NCBI GenBank assembly: GCA_007134865.1
Contig: SLJW01000230.1
Coordinates: forward strand, 1-34,445
Reading direction: 5' to 3'
DNA length: 34,445 nt
DNA from: Paracoccaceae bacterium
GTDB taxonomy: Bacteria > Pseudomonadota > Alphaproteobacteria > Rhodobacterales > Rhodobacteraceae
Below the pieces are notes generated by a model. The model saw only the letters and a list, made by a program, of their open reading frames with translations. It made no database searches and was not told the DNA's origin. Position 1 is the first letter of the stretch; each line of letters starts with the position of its first letter. This document shows, in pieces, positions 1 through 10,426 of this stretch. Both the position numbers and the translations under genes were made by a program.

Positions 1-33
1 AGCAGGGCGCCTTCGGCGCCCTGCCCTCGCAGA

Positions 34-2178
<2,145 letters not shown>

Positions 2179-2274
2179 GACAGGTCCTTTCCTTGATTGG
2201 GTGTGCAGAATTTCTCGCACCCTCTGGTGTATTCCGCGCGAAACCGCCTATATTCACGACAAGCAGGAGGCGTC

Positions 2275-2790
2275 ATGACACGGATTACAGCGCTTGTTCT
2301 CGCAATGGTTTTTCCCGCCGGGGCCATCGCGTCGGAGGCGGAAGAATTGCTGGCGGGCACACCCGCCTCGGAACTGGTGCAAGAAGCCAGCGCCGCAGAA
2401 GAGATGCTGGCCGAGGCCGAGGGATTGTTGTTCATGGATGCGCGCGAGGTCGATGTTCGCGACTTCATATGGACGCATAGGATCATCGTGGTGATGGCCA
2501 ACACGCCGGATGACCCGCAATTCACCCGCCAGCTTGAGGCGCTGCGTGATCGCGAAGACGAATTTGTCGACCGCGATGCCGTGGTGATCTTTGATGCCCA
2601 TCCAGAGGATAGCAGCCCCTTGCGGCAGGTGATGCGCCCGCGCGCCTTCATGACGGCGATCATCGACAAGGATGGCGAGGTCAAGGCGCGGCGACCCGCC
2701 GTGCGCACCGGGCGCGAACTGATGGCGGTGATCGACCGATTCCCGACACGGCGGCAGGAGGTTCTCGAGCGGTTGCCCTCGGGACGCTGA
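2275..2790 (+). CDS. DUF4174-like secreted protein
   Basis: Signal peptide MTRITALVLAMVFPAGAIASEA; C-terminal IIVVMANTPDDPQFTRQLEAL...VVIFD...RPRAFMTAIIDKDGEVKARR resembles DUF4174; RBS-like gcaggaggc upstream. Confidence 0.75.
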   Translation: MTRITALVLAMVFPAGAIASEAEELLAGTPASELVQEASAAEEMLAEAEGLLFMDAREVDVRDFIWTHRIIVVMANTPDDPQFTRQLEALRDREDEFVDRDAVVIFDAHPEDSSPLRQVMRPRAFMTAIIDKDGEVKARRPAVRTGRELMAVIDRFPTRRQEVLERLPSGR

Positions 2791-2810
2791 AGGCGTTTCA
2801 AAAGGTGGCT

Positions 2811-2895
2811 TGCGCCAAGATCTTCCTTGAGGGGGCTGCCGCCCACCTGCGCTCTTGGCGAAGTCCCCCGCGAGTGTTTTGGGCAAGAAAATGGG
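2811..2895. repeat. intergenic inverted-repeat element, possible bidirectional terminator / Rhodobacterales-type dispersed repeat
   Basis: CGCCAAGA (2813-2820) / TCTTGGCG (2853-2860) perfect 8-bp arms enclosing gggggctgccgccc, followed by tcccccgcgagtgttttgggcaagaaaa; lies between convergent genes. Confidence 0.45.
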
Positions 2896-2896
2896 G

Positions 2897-3274
2897 TCAT
2901 TGGAAATACCCCTGTTTCTCGGCCCATTGTGACATCAGCCACCAGCCCGGCCCGAAGGTGCCGATGAGCCAGAAGACAACGGCTGTGCCGGGGTCGAGAA
3001 AGCCTGCCCAGACAGCCCCGACCATCAGCGCGCCGAGCCCATAGACCAGCCCGCCACCCACGGCCACGAATTCGAGCCCGAGGCGCAGTTTGCTAAGGAT
3101 CGGGAAGAGCCCGTGGAACAGCGCCATCCCGGCAAGCGGCGGCACCAGCAGCAGGACGGTCTGGCCCTCGCGCACGCCGTCGGCGATCTGGGTCAGCACC
3201 AGCACGGCCAGCGCCAGCCCCGCCATGAAGCTGATCAGATAGACGATAAACAGGCGCATGGGCGTGCGCTTCAT
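2897..3274 (-). CDS. small integral membrane protein (unknown function)
   Basis: 125 aa, several hydrophobic segments; start overlaps the pccA stop (ATGA, 3271-3274). Confidence 0.75.
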   Translation of the reverse strand: MKRTPMRLFIVYLISFMAGLALAVLVLTQIADGVREGQTVLLLVPPLAGMALFHGLFPILSKLRLGLEFVAVGGGLVYGLGALMVGAVWAGFLDPGTAVVFWLIGTFGPGWWLMSQWAEKQGYFQ

Positions 3275-5271
3275 GCCTCGAACTCCATTATGACCTCGTC
3301 AACGGCCAGCGAGGCGCCGGGTTCAGCGTTGATTTTCGCCACCTTACCCTTGCGCTCGGCGCGCAGGATATTCTCCATCTTCATCGCCTCGATGGTGGCG
3401 AGCGGCTGCCCCTCATAGACCTCGTCGCCTTCGGCCACCGCAATCGAGACCACCATGCCCGGCATCGGGCAGAGCAGCAGTTTCGAGGTATCGGGCGGCA
3501 GTTTCTCGGGCATCAGACGCGCGAGTTCTGCCTGACGCGGTGAGAACACATGGACCTTCATGTCTGCACCGCGCAGACGCACCCGGTAACCACCGGGTAT
3601 CTTGGCGACCTTCATCACAAGCGGCGCGCCATTGACTGTCAGACGCGCCAGCGGTTGGCCCGGCAGCCAGTCCGAGGTGATCCGGTACTCCTGCCCCAGG
3701 AGCGCGACTGTCGCTCCCTCACGGTCGGCGCGGATGCTGGCCTGCAGGCGTTCATCAGCGATATTGACCACCCAGTCGCTGCCCACCACGCGCTCGTGAT
3801 TGTCCATCCGCCCCGAAATCCGCGCGCGCCGGATCTCGGCCACGCGGTGCATCGCGCAGGCACAAGCGGCAACACGGTGCAGCAAATCGGCCGGCAATTT
3901 CGCGCCTTCGAATCCATCCGGGTATTCCTCGACGATGAAGGCAGTGGTGATCTCGCCCGAGACGAAGCGCGGATGGTCCATCACTGCCGAGAGGAACGGC
4001 AGATTATGACCGATGCCCTCGACTTCGAACTCGTCGAGCGCGAGGCGCATCTCATTGATCGCCTCGCCACGGGTGGGGGCCCATGTGCAGAGCTTGGCGA
4101 TCATCGGGTCGTAATACATCGAGATCTCGCCACCCTCAAAGACGCCGGTGTCATTGCGCACGGCGCGCGCCGACTCTGCCACTTCCGCAGGCGGGCGGTA
4201 TCGCGTCAGGCGACCGATGGAGGGCAGGAAGTTGCGATAAGGGTCCTCGGCATAGAGGCGGCTCTCGATGGCCCAGCCGTTGATATTGAGGTCACCTTGT
4301 GCGAACGGCAGTTTTTCACCCGCCGCAACGCGGATCATCTGTTCGACCAGGTCAACGCCGGTAATCAGCTCGGTGACAGGGTGCTCCACCTGCAGCCGGG
4401 TATTCATCTCGAGGAAATAGAAATTGCGGTCGCCATCGACGATGAATTCAACCGTACCCGCCGAGGTGTAGCCCACGGCCTGCGCCAGCGCCACGGCCTG
4501 TTCGCCCATGGCCTCGCGTGTGGCCTCGTCAAGGAAGGGCGAGGGCGCTTCTTCGATGACCTTCTGGTTGCGGCGCTGGATCGAGCATTCGCGCTCATGC
4601 AGATAGACGCAATTGCCGTGCTGATCGGCGAGGACCTGAATCTCGATATGGCGGGGTTGGGTCACGAATTTCTCGATGAAGATGCGGTCGTCGCCGAAAC
4701 TCGACGCCGCCTCGTTCTTGGAGGACTGGAACCCCTCGCGCGCCTCGTCATCATTCCAAGCGATCCGCATGCCCTTTCCGCCGCCCCCGGCGGACGCCTT
4801 GATCATGACCGGATAGCCGATCTCATTCGAGATTTTCACCGCTTCATCAGCATCCGCGATCAGCCCCATGTAACCGGGCACTGTGCTCACACTGGCCTCG
4901 GCGGCGAGTTTCTTGGAAGTGATCTTGTCGCCCATCGCCTCGATGGCCGATGCGGGCGGGCCGATGAAGGCCACGCCCTCGGCGGCCAAGGCCTCGGCGA
5001 ATTTCATATTCTCGGAGAGGAAGCCATAGCCAGGGTGCACGGCCTCGGCGCCGGTCTGGCGGATCGCGTCCATGATCTTGTCGATCACGATATAGGACTG
5101 GATCGCGGGCGCCGGGCCGATATGGACGGCCTCATCGGCCATTTCCACATGCAGCGCATTGCGGTCAGCATCGGAATAGACCGCAACTGTCTTGATCCCC
5201 ATCTTGCGGGCGGACTTGATGACGCGGCAGGCGATCTCGCCACGGTTGGCAATCAGGATTTTCGAGAACAT
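3271..5271 (-). CDS. pccA: propionyl-CoA carboxylase alpha subunit (biotin carboxylase + BCCP)
   Basis: MFSKILIANRGEIACRVIKSARKMGI..., ATP-grasp KASAGGGGKGMR, biotinylation motif EAMKMEN near the C-terminus. Confidence 0.98.
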   Translation of the reverse strand: MFSKILIANRGEIACRVIKSARKMGIKTVAVYSDADRNALHVEMADEAVHIGPAPAIQSYIVIDKIMDAIRQTGAEAVHPGYGFLSENMKFAEALAAEGVAFIGPPASAIEAMGDKITSKKLAAEASVSTVPGYMGLIADADEAVKISNEIGYPVMIKASAGGGGKGMRIAWNDDEAREGFQSSKNEAASSFGDDRIFIEKFVTQPRHIEIQVLADQHGNCVYLHERECSIQRRNQKVIEEAPSPFLDEATREAMGEQAVALAQAVGYTSAGTVEFIVDGDRNFYFLEMNTRLQVEHPVTELITGVDLVEQMIRVAAGEKLPFAQGDLNINGWAIESRLYAEDPYRNFLPSIGRLTRYRPPAEVAESARAVRNDTGVFEGGEISMYYDPMIAKLCTWAPTRGEAINEMRLALDEFEVEGIGHNLPFLSAVMDHPRFVSGEITTAFIVEEYPDGFEGAKLPADLLHRVAACACAMHRVAEIRRARISGRMDNHERVVGSDWVVNIADERLQASIRADREGATVALLGQEYRITSDWLPGQPLARLTVNGAPLVMKVAKIPGGYRVRLRGADMKVHVFSPRQAELARLMPEKLPPDTSKLLLCPMPGMVVSIAVAEGDEVYEGQPLATIEAMKMENILRAERKGKVAKINAEPGASLAVDEVIMEFEA

Positions 5272-5316
5272 GCGGGCTCCTTGGCAGGCGTTAGAGGGCG
5301 TTGGGGAGGTGACATC

Positions 5317-5697
5317 TCACTCTTCCCATGTATCAAAGGCGAATTCGGACGAACCGTCGAAAAGCTGCGGAAAACCGGCCTCGGCGGCGCGCATATCAAC
5401 GCGCAAGAGCGCGTCATAGCTGGCAGGGTCAAAGGGGTCCTCGGCCGGGACGACCTCACGCCCCAGCAGCCACGACAGGCGACCCGCGTCAAGATTGCCG
5501 CGCTTGAACGGCGCGTCGCCGAAATGTGCGATCAGCGCACCGAGGAAGGCCTCATCGGCGCGCCGGTCCATCAGGCGACGATCAGCATAACGTTTGCGCG
5601 CGACCAATGCAGTCACGCCCTTGGGATTGGCGCGGCGGATGGTGAACTGGAAATCCGTGCCGGGAAGACGCCCCGGAAAGCCGCGATGCTTCAGCAT
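5317..5697 (-). CDS. hypothetical protein in propionyl-CoA operon
   Basis: ORF MLKHRGFPGRLPGTDFQFTIRRANPKG...; AGGGGG RBS-like sequence upstream; co-oriented between pccA and pccB. Confidence 0.65.
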   Translation of the reverse strand: MLKHRGFPGRLPGTDFQFTIRRANPKGVTALVARKRYADRRLMDRRADEAFLGALIAHFGDAPFKRGNLDAGRLSWLLGREVVPAEDPFDPASYDALLRVDMRAAEAGFPQLFDGSSEFAFDTWEE

Positions 5698-5775
5698 GCC
5701 CACCCCCTGCGCGAGGGGGCGCGGCTGGGCCGGCCCCGGTCAGCAGCGAGCGCCAGAGCCGGGATCAGTCTTGAG

Positions 5776-5916
5776 TTACTTGCTCTTGGTGGCGACGGGT
5801 TCAGCCATGACGGGCTCCAACATGACCGGCTCTGGTTCTGGTTCTGGCGCCTTGCGGGCACAGGACGCGATAACAAGGGTTGCACCGAAGATGGCAGCGA
5901 TGGTGAGTTTGGACAT
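5776..5916 (-). CDS. micro-lipoprotein, 46 aa (paralogue of the next one)
   Basis: MSKLTIAAIFGATLVIASCARKAPEPEPEPVMLEPVMAEPVATKSK; lipobox-like IASC at C19; RBS caggag upstream. Confidence 0.7.
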   Translation of the reverse strand: MSKLTIAAIFGATLVIASCARKAPEPEPEPVMLEPVMAEPVATKSK

Positions 5917-6107
5917 GGCTCTCTCCTGTAGCAGCAGGGTACCGGGTCTTGTGCTGAAGCACCCCCACCCGGAACGACACATGCGACGTGCCTCCACGAA
6001 CGCAGCAGTGCAAGCCTAACGAAAGCGCGCTGGCTTGGCCACAGAAGAATATTCAGCCGCGCGCGAACAGCAGCGCGACGGCAGATCGCTATGCGCGATG
6101 GGAAAGC

Positions 6108-6133
6108 CGGGGCAGGACCAGCGCCCTGCCCCG
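6108..6133 (-). terminator. strong hairpin, candidate attenuator/terminator between the two micro-lipoprotein genes
   Basis: CGGGGCAGG (6108-6116) / CCTGCCCCG (6125-6133), 9-bp perfect stem with 8-nt loop, directly downstream (minus strand) of the stop at 6142; only a short T run follows. Confidence 0.5.
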
Positions 6134-6141
6134 AGCGATGA

Positions 6142-6291
6142 TCAACGGTATTTGCCTTTGGTCGTCGTCGGCTCGACATAGATCGGCGCCGAGACGGGCT
6201 CAAAGTGCTGCACAGGTTCGGGGGTCTGTTTGGCGCAGGTTGCCGGGATGAAGGACACCAGGAACGCTGCGACCAATGCGAGTTTCGCCAT
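6142..6291 (-). CDS. small lipoprotein-like protein, 49 aa (paralogue of 5776-5916)
   Basis: MAKLALVAAFLVSFIPATCAKQTPEPVQHFEPVSAPIYVEPTTTKGKYR; Cys at position 19 and EPV/TK pattern aligned with its neighbour; CAGGAG RBS-like sequence. Confidence 0.65.
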   Translation of the reverse strand: MAKLALVAAFLVSFIPATCAKQTPEPVQHFEPVSAPIYVEPTTTKGKYR

Positions 6292-6480
6292 TGTAATCTC
6301 CTGCTCGTATTGCCGGGGTGCAGATTCCAGATTGCCCGCACCCATTGGTTTTGGTCTGCATGGGCCAGAATTGGCGCATACGGGCCGACAATACCGCGTT
6401 TGTAGAATCCTGACCACGAAAAACTACGCAGGCGCAGGAGTTGTGGCGCAGTTGCATCATTCGCGCAGGCCGGGTTGCGG

Positions 6481-6915
6481 TTAATCATGGTAGTCGTCCA
6501 TATCCAGTTCACAGCCATCCATGGTGAAACTGAACCACTCGAAGAGTTGCAACGAGTCGCTGTCCATCACGCCGAATTCCACGTCTCTGTCCATCAGCGT
6601 GATCACTGCCCCCTCCCAGCCCTGGTCTTGCGGGTGGATGTCAGTGCCGAGCAGCGCGCGGATCTGGGTCTCGCAGAGCCACAGCATGTCTTCAAAAACC
6701 AACTCCATATTCGCCGCATAGAGGCTTGCTGGTTCGCGCAGGCGCTCCACCACGAAGCGCAGACGAATGACCGAGAGGTCTTCATCCCAGACTGGCTCCA
6801 GCGCAACAGCGCTTACACCCGACGGCATGAGTATCTGAGTAGCGGACAGCGCCCCCGAGGCGAAGCCCAGAGCGAGCATGCCTGCCAGCGAAGGTGTCTG
6901 CCACCCTACCCTCAT
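6481..6915 (-). CDS. secreted DUF6497-like protein
   Basis: [33 protein letters not shown]...; LCETQIRAL..., GAVITLMDRDVEFGVMDSDSLQLFEWF resembles DUF6497 proteins as I recall them; ATGA overlap with upstream gene. Confidence 0.6.
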   Translation of the reverse strand: MRVGWQTPSLAGMLALGFASGALSATQILMPSGVSAVALEPVWDEDLSVIRLRFVVERLREPASLYAANMELVFEDMLWLCETQIRALLGTDIHPQDQGWEGAVITLMDRDVEFGVMDSDSLQLFEWFSFTMDGCELDMDDYHD

Positions 6916-7367
6916 GTCCAGATCACCGACAGCGCGGCGCCGAGGCCGCACAGCCCGCCGACCCAATAGGCCAGTGAGTAATGCCAGCGCGACCGACGGA
7001 TCAGGCGAATGAGCCCCTCTTCGCTATGTGCCTCGCGCAGTCCGAATGCATTGATCAGACCGCGTCCGACGATGGTAGGGTTATCCCCCTCCATTCGCTC
7101 GACGGCCAGCCAGTAGGTTGCATAATTCACGATCTGAACCTGCCAGAGACAGCAATAGGTGAAACACAATATCGCAACGGTCGCCATCGCCTGCACAACC
7201 TGCCCGGCCCCCGAAACAGTGCCGATCTGGGTCAGCAGGAGTGCCAGTGGCGCCCCTGCGGCGGCCAGCGCCAGCCGCTCGCTTTCCAGCAGGCGATCGG
7301 CAGCAAAACCACGCGCATCCGGGTGCCCGGGAGGCGTTACAGCGGAATGTTGTCGTGTTTCTTCCAT
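6912..7367 (-). CDS. membrane protein of unknown function
   Basis: 151 aa with at least three hydrophobic segments; start overlaps the 3' end of pccB; stop overlaps the next start (ATGA). Confidence 0.65.
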   Translation of the reverse strand: MEETRQHSAVTPPGHPDARGFAADRLLESERLALAAAGAPLALLLTQIGTVSGAGQVVQAMATVAILCFTYCCLWQVQIVNYATYWLAVERMEGDNPTIVGRGLINAFGLREAHSEEGLIRLIRRSRWHYSLAYWVGGLCGLGAALSVIWT

Positions 7368-8869
7368 GGTTTGGTAAGTTTCTTCTTGCGCAGAGAGGCA
7401 AAGGCCCGCGCCACACGCTTGCGCGTCGACTGCGGCATGATCACTTCATCGATGAAGCCTTTCTCCGCGGCCACAAACGGGTTGGCGAAGCGCTCCTCGT
7501 ATTCGTTGATCCGCGCGCCGGTCTTTTCCGCATCGCCAAGCTCCGAGCGGTAGAGAATCTCGACTGCCCCTTTCGAGCCCATGACCGCAATCTCGGCCGT
7601 GGGCCAGGCATAGTTGAAATCCGCGCCCATATGCTTCGACGCCATCACGACATAGGCGCCACCATAGGCCTTGCGGGTGATGACGGTCACTTTCGGCACG
7701 GTCGCCTCGCCATAGGCGAAGAGGAGCTTCGCGCCATGCTTGATGACGCCGCCATATTCCTGCCCGGTGCCGGGCAGGAAGCCGGGCACATCGACAAAGG
7801 TCAGGATCGGGATCTCGAACGCGTCACAGAAACGCACGAAACGCGCAGCCTTTCGGCTCGAGTCGATATCGAGACAGCCTGCCAGCACCAGCGGCTGATT
7901 GGCCACCACGCCCACCGTACGCCCCTCCAGCCGGATAAATCCGGTAATGATATTCTTGGCAAATTCGGCCTGAAGTTCATAGAAGTCACCCTCATCCGCA
8001 ACCTTGAGGATCAGTTCCTTCATGTCATAGGGGGTGTTGGGATTGTCGGGGATCAGCGTGTCAAGGCTCGCCTCTAGGCGCGCCGGGTCATCGAAGAACG
8101 GCCGTCGCGGCACGCCCTCGCGATTATTGAGCGGAAGAAGATCGACCAGCCGCCGCACCTCTATCAGGGCTTCGACATCATTCTCGAACGCAGCATCGGC
8201 GACCGAGGATTTGCGCGTATGGGTGAGCGCACCACCCAACTCCTCGGCAGTCACGACCTCATTCGTCACGGTCTTCACCACATCTGGGCCCGTGACGAAC
8301 ATGTAGCTTGAATCCTTCACCATGAAGATGAAATCGGTCATCGCCGGAGAATAGACGGCACCGCCCGCACAGGGGCCCATGATCACCGAAATCTGCGGCA
8401 CCACGCCCGAGGCCATGATATTGCGCTGAAACACCTCGCCATAGGCAGCTAGGCTGGCAACACCCTCCTGAATCCGTGCGCCGCCCGAGTCGTCAAGCCC
8501 GATGACCGGGGCACCATTCTGGACGGCCATATCCATGATCTTGCAGATCTTGGCGCCATGCGTCTCCGAGACCGACCCGCCCATGACCGTGAAATCCTGG
8601 CTGAAGACATAGACCAGACGACCATTGATCGTGCCCCAGCCGGTCACCACGCCGTCACCCGCCGGGCGCTCAGCCTGCATGCCGAAATCGGTGCAGCGAT
8701 GGGCGACGAACATGTCGAATTCCTCGAAACTGCCCTCGTCGAGCAACAGCTCGATCCGCTCGCGCGCGGTGAGCTTTCCCTTGGCATGCTGCGCGTCGAT
8801 CCGGCGCTGTCCACCGCCGAGGCGTGCCGTCTCGCGACGGATTTCGAGTTGTTGCAGGATGTCCTTCAT
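7337..8869 (-). CDS. pccB: propionyl-CoA carboxylase beta subunit
   Basis: [50 protein letters not shown]...; [23 protein letters not shown]-terminal KKHDNIPL. True start 8869 rather than 8956. Confidence 0.98.
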   Translation of the reverse strand: MKDILQQLEIRRETARLGGGQRRIDAQHAKGKLTARERIELLLDEGSFEEFDMFVAHRCTDFGMQAERPAGDGVVTGWGTINGRLVYVFSQDFTVMGGSVSETHGAKICKIMDMAVQNGAPVIGLDDSGGARIQEGVASLAAYGEVFQRNIMASGVVPQISVIMGPCAGGAVYSPAMTDFIFMVKDSSYMFVTGPDVVKTVTNEVVTAEELGGALTHTRKSSVADAAFENDVEALIEVRRLVDLLPLNNREGVPRRPFFDDPARLEASLDTLIPDNPNTPYDMKELILKVADEGDFYELQAEFAKNIITGFIRLEGRTVGVVANQPLVLAGCLDIDSSRKAARFVRFCDAFEIPILTFVDVPGFLPGTGQEYGGVIKHGAKLLFAYGEATVPKVTVITRKAYGGAYVVMASKHMGADFNYAWPTAEIAVMGSKGAVEILYRSELGDAEKTGARINEYEERFANPFVAAEKGFIDEVIMPQSTRKRVARAFASLRKKKLTKPWKKHDNIPL

Positions 8870-8948
8870 GCGCCCTCCCCAAGCAAAGCAGCCCGTTTGT
8901 GCGCGACCATACTTGCACTGGCCCGCGCGGAAAAGCAGAAACCAGAAA

Positions 8949-9024
8949 ATTTGCAAATACCAGTAAGCCTTAGGCGGCTAATTTGCATAACGACTTCGCG
9001 CTTGCCTTTCGGCGCGAAAGCTTA
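8949..9024. promoter_or_regulatory. candidate PccR/ScfR operator region upstream of pccB (shared with divergent MFS gene)
   Basis: TTTGCAAA at 8950-8957 (within ATTTGCAAAT), TTTGCATA at 8982-8989, GAAAGCTTA at 9016-9024; resembles the TTTGCAAA half-sites described for PccR of Rhodobacter sphaeroides. Confidence 0.6.
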
Positions 9025-9150
9025 TCTTGTGCACATGTTCATTATTCCCGCCTGCGAGTCAGACATGCCTGCCCCCTGCCCCCTTGCCCATGCCATTTCA
9101 TGCTTGCCCAACTCTGGTAGCGTGACATCGGCGACAACAGGGCGCATGGC

Positions 9151-10368
9151 ATGAGCGTCGCAGCCCCCTCTGCCCGCTTCCTCGACGCGACGACACCGCC
9201 CCATGTCGCAACGCTGGTCGCGCTCTCGTCCATCGCAGCGCTGGCGATGAATGTGTTTCTGCCCTCACTGCCCTCGATGACGGCTTATTTCGGGACCGAT
9301 TATGCGGTAATGCAGCTCTCGGTCTCGCTCTATCTCGCCGTGAATGCGGTGCTTCAGGTTTTTGTCGGCGCGATTTCGGACCGGTTCGGGCGCAGGCCCG
9401 TCATGCTGGCTTCGCTATGGATCTTCATCATCGCGACAATCGGCACATTGCTCGCGACCTCGGCATTTGTGTTTCTCTTCTTCCGCATGATGCAGGCCAG
9501 CGTGGTCGCATGTATCGTGCTCTCGCGCGCCTCGATCCGCGATGTGATGGACGAGGCCCAATCCGCCTCGCGCATAGGCTATGTCACCATGGGCATGGCA
9601 CTGGTGCCGATGATCGCGCCCGCCATCGGCGGGCTGCTGGATGAGGTGTTCGGCTGGCGTGGCGCCTTCGGGCTGATGCTGCTGGCCGGGATCGGCGTGC
9701 TGTTCCTCGGCTGGCGCGACATGGGCGAGACCAAGCTCGACCGGGGCGGTTCGATGCGCGCGGTCTTCGCCGAAGTGCCGGAACTGATGCGCGCGCGGCG
9801 TTTCTGGGGCTATTGCATCACTGCCATGCTGTCGTCAGGGGCGTTCTTTGCCTATCTCGGCGGTGCGCCTTTCGTGGGCTCGGAAGTGCTCGGGCTCTCA
9901 CCCTCCACCCTCGGGCTCTTCTTCGGCGCGCCTGCCATCGGCTATGCAGCGGGTAATTTCCTGTCGGGGCGCTATACCGGGCGCCTGGGCATCAACCGCA
10001 TGATCCTGCTTGGCTGCATCATCGGCTTCGCTGGCATGGCGCTGCTGCTCCTTCTGTCGCTCAGTTTCCCTCTGACCGCGCTTATATTCTTCGGCTGTTT
10101 CGTCTTTACCGGGGTCGGCAACGGCATGCTGCTGCCCTCGGCCACATCGGGGATGATGTCGGTGCGTCCGCATCTGGCCGGAACCGCCAGCGGCATCGGT
10201 GGGGCGATCCTGATCGGCGGCGGCGCGGCGCTCTCGGCCCTCGCCGGGGCGCTGCTGACCCCCGAGAGCGGGGCCATGCCGCTGATCTGGCTTTTGTTCA
10301 CCACCACTGCGCTGGCCTTCCTGCCCATGTTCTATGTCATCCGGCGCGAGCGCCAGATTTCGGCTTGA
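9151..10368 (+). CDS. Bcr/CflA-type MFS multidrug efflux transporter
   Basis: 12-TM pattern, motif DRFGRRPVMLASLW, FLPSLPSMTAYFGTD N-terminus typical of Bcr/CflA transporters. Confidence 0.88.
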   Translation: MSVAAPSARFLDATTPPHVATLVALSSIAALAMNVFLPSLPSMTAYFGTDYAVMQLSVSLYLAVNAVLQVFVGAISDRFGRRPVMLASLWIFIIATIGTLLATSAFVFLFFRMMQASVVACIVLSRASIRDVMDEAQSASRIGYVTMGMALVPMIAPAIGGLLDEVFGWRGAFGLMLLAGIGVLFLGWRDMGETKLDRGGSMRAVFAEVPELMRARRFWGYCITAMLSSGAFFAYLGGAPFVGSEVLGLSPSTLGLFFGAPAIGYAAGNFLSGRYTGRLGINRMILLGCIIGFAGMALLLLLSLSFPLTALIFFGCFVFTGVGNGMLLPSATSGMMSVRPHLAGTASGIGGAILIGGGAALSALAGALLTPESGAMPLIWLLFTTTALAFLPMFYVIRRERQISA

Positions 10369-10382
10369 CGCAATCGGCTGGC

Positions 10383-10411
10383 TTTGCAAACTCGACTGAA
10401 AGCTTAGCAAA
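10383..10411. promoter_or_regulatory. candidate autoregulatory PccR boxes upstream of pccR
   Basis: TTTGCAAA (10383-10390) and TTAGCAAA (10404-10411) just upstream of the ATG at 10427; shares CGACT and GAAAGCTTA with the pccB upstream region. Confidence 0.55.
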
Positions 10412-10426
10412 CCCCCTGAGGCCCGC

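Noticed and set aside
3550-5931. 793-aa plus-strand ORF antisense to pccA
   Set aside because: Overlaps the unambiguous pccA frame; long antisense ORFs are expected in high-GC codon-biased DNA. Composition (His/Asp/Arg-rich) is artefactual.
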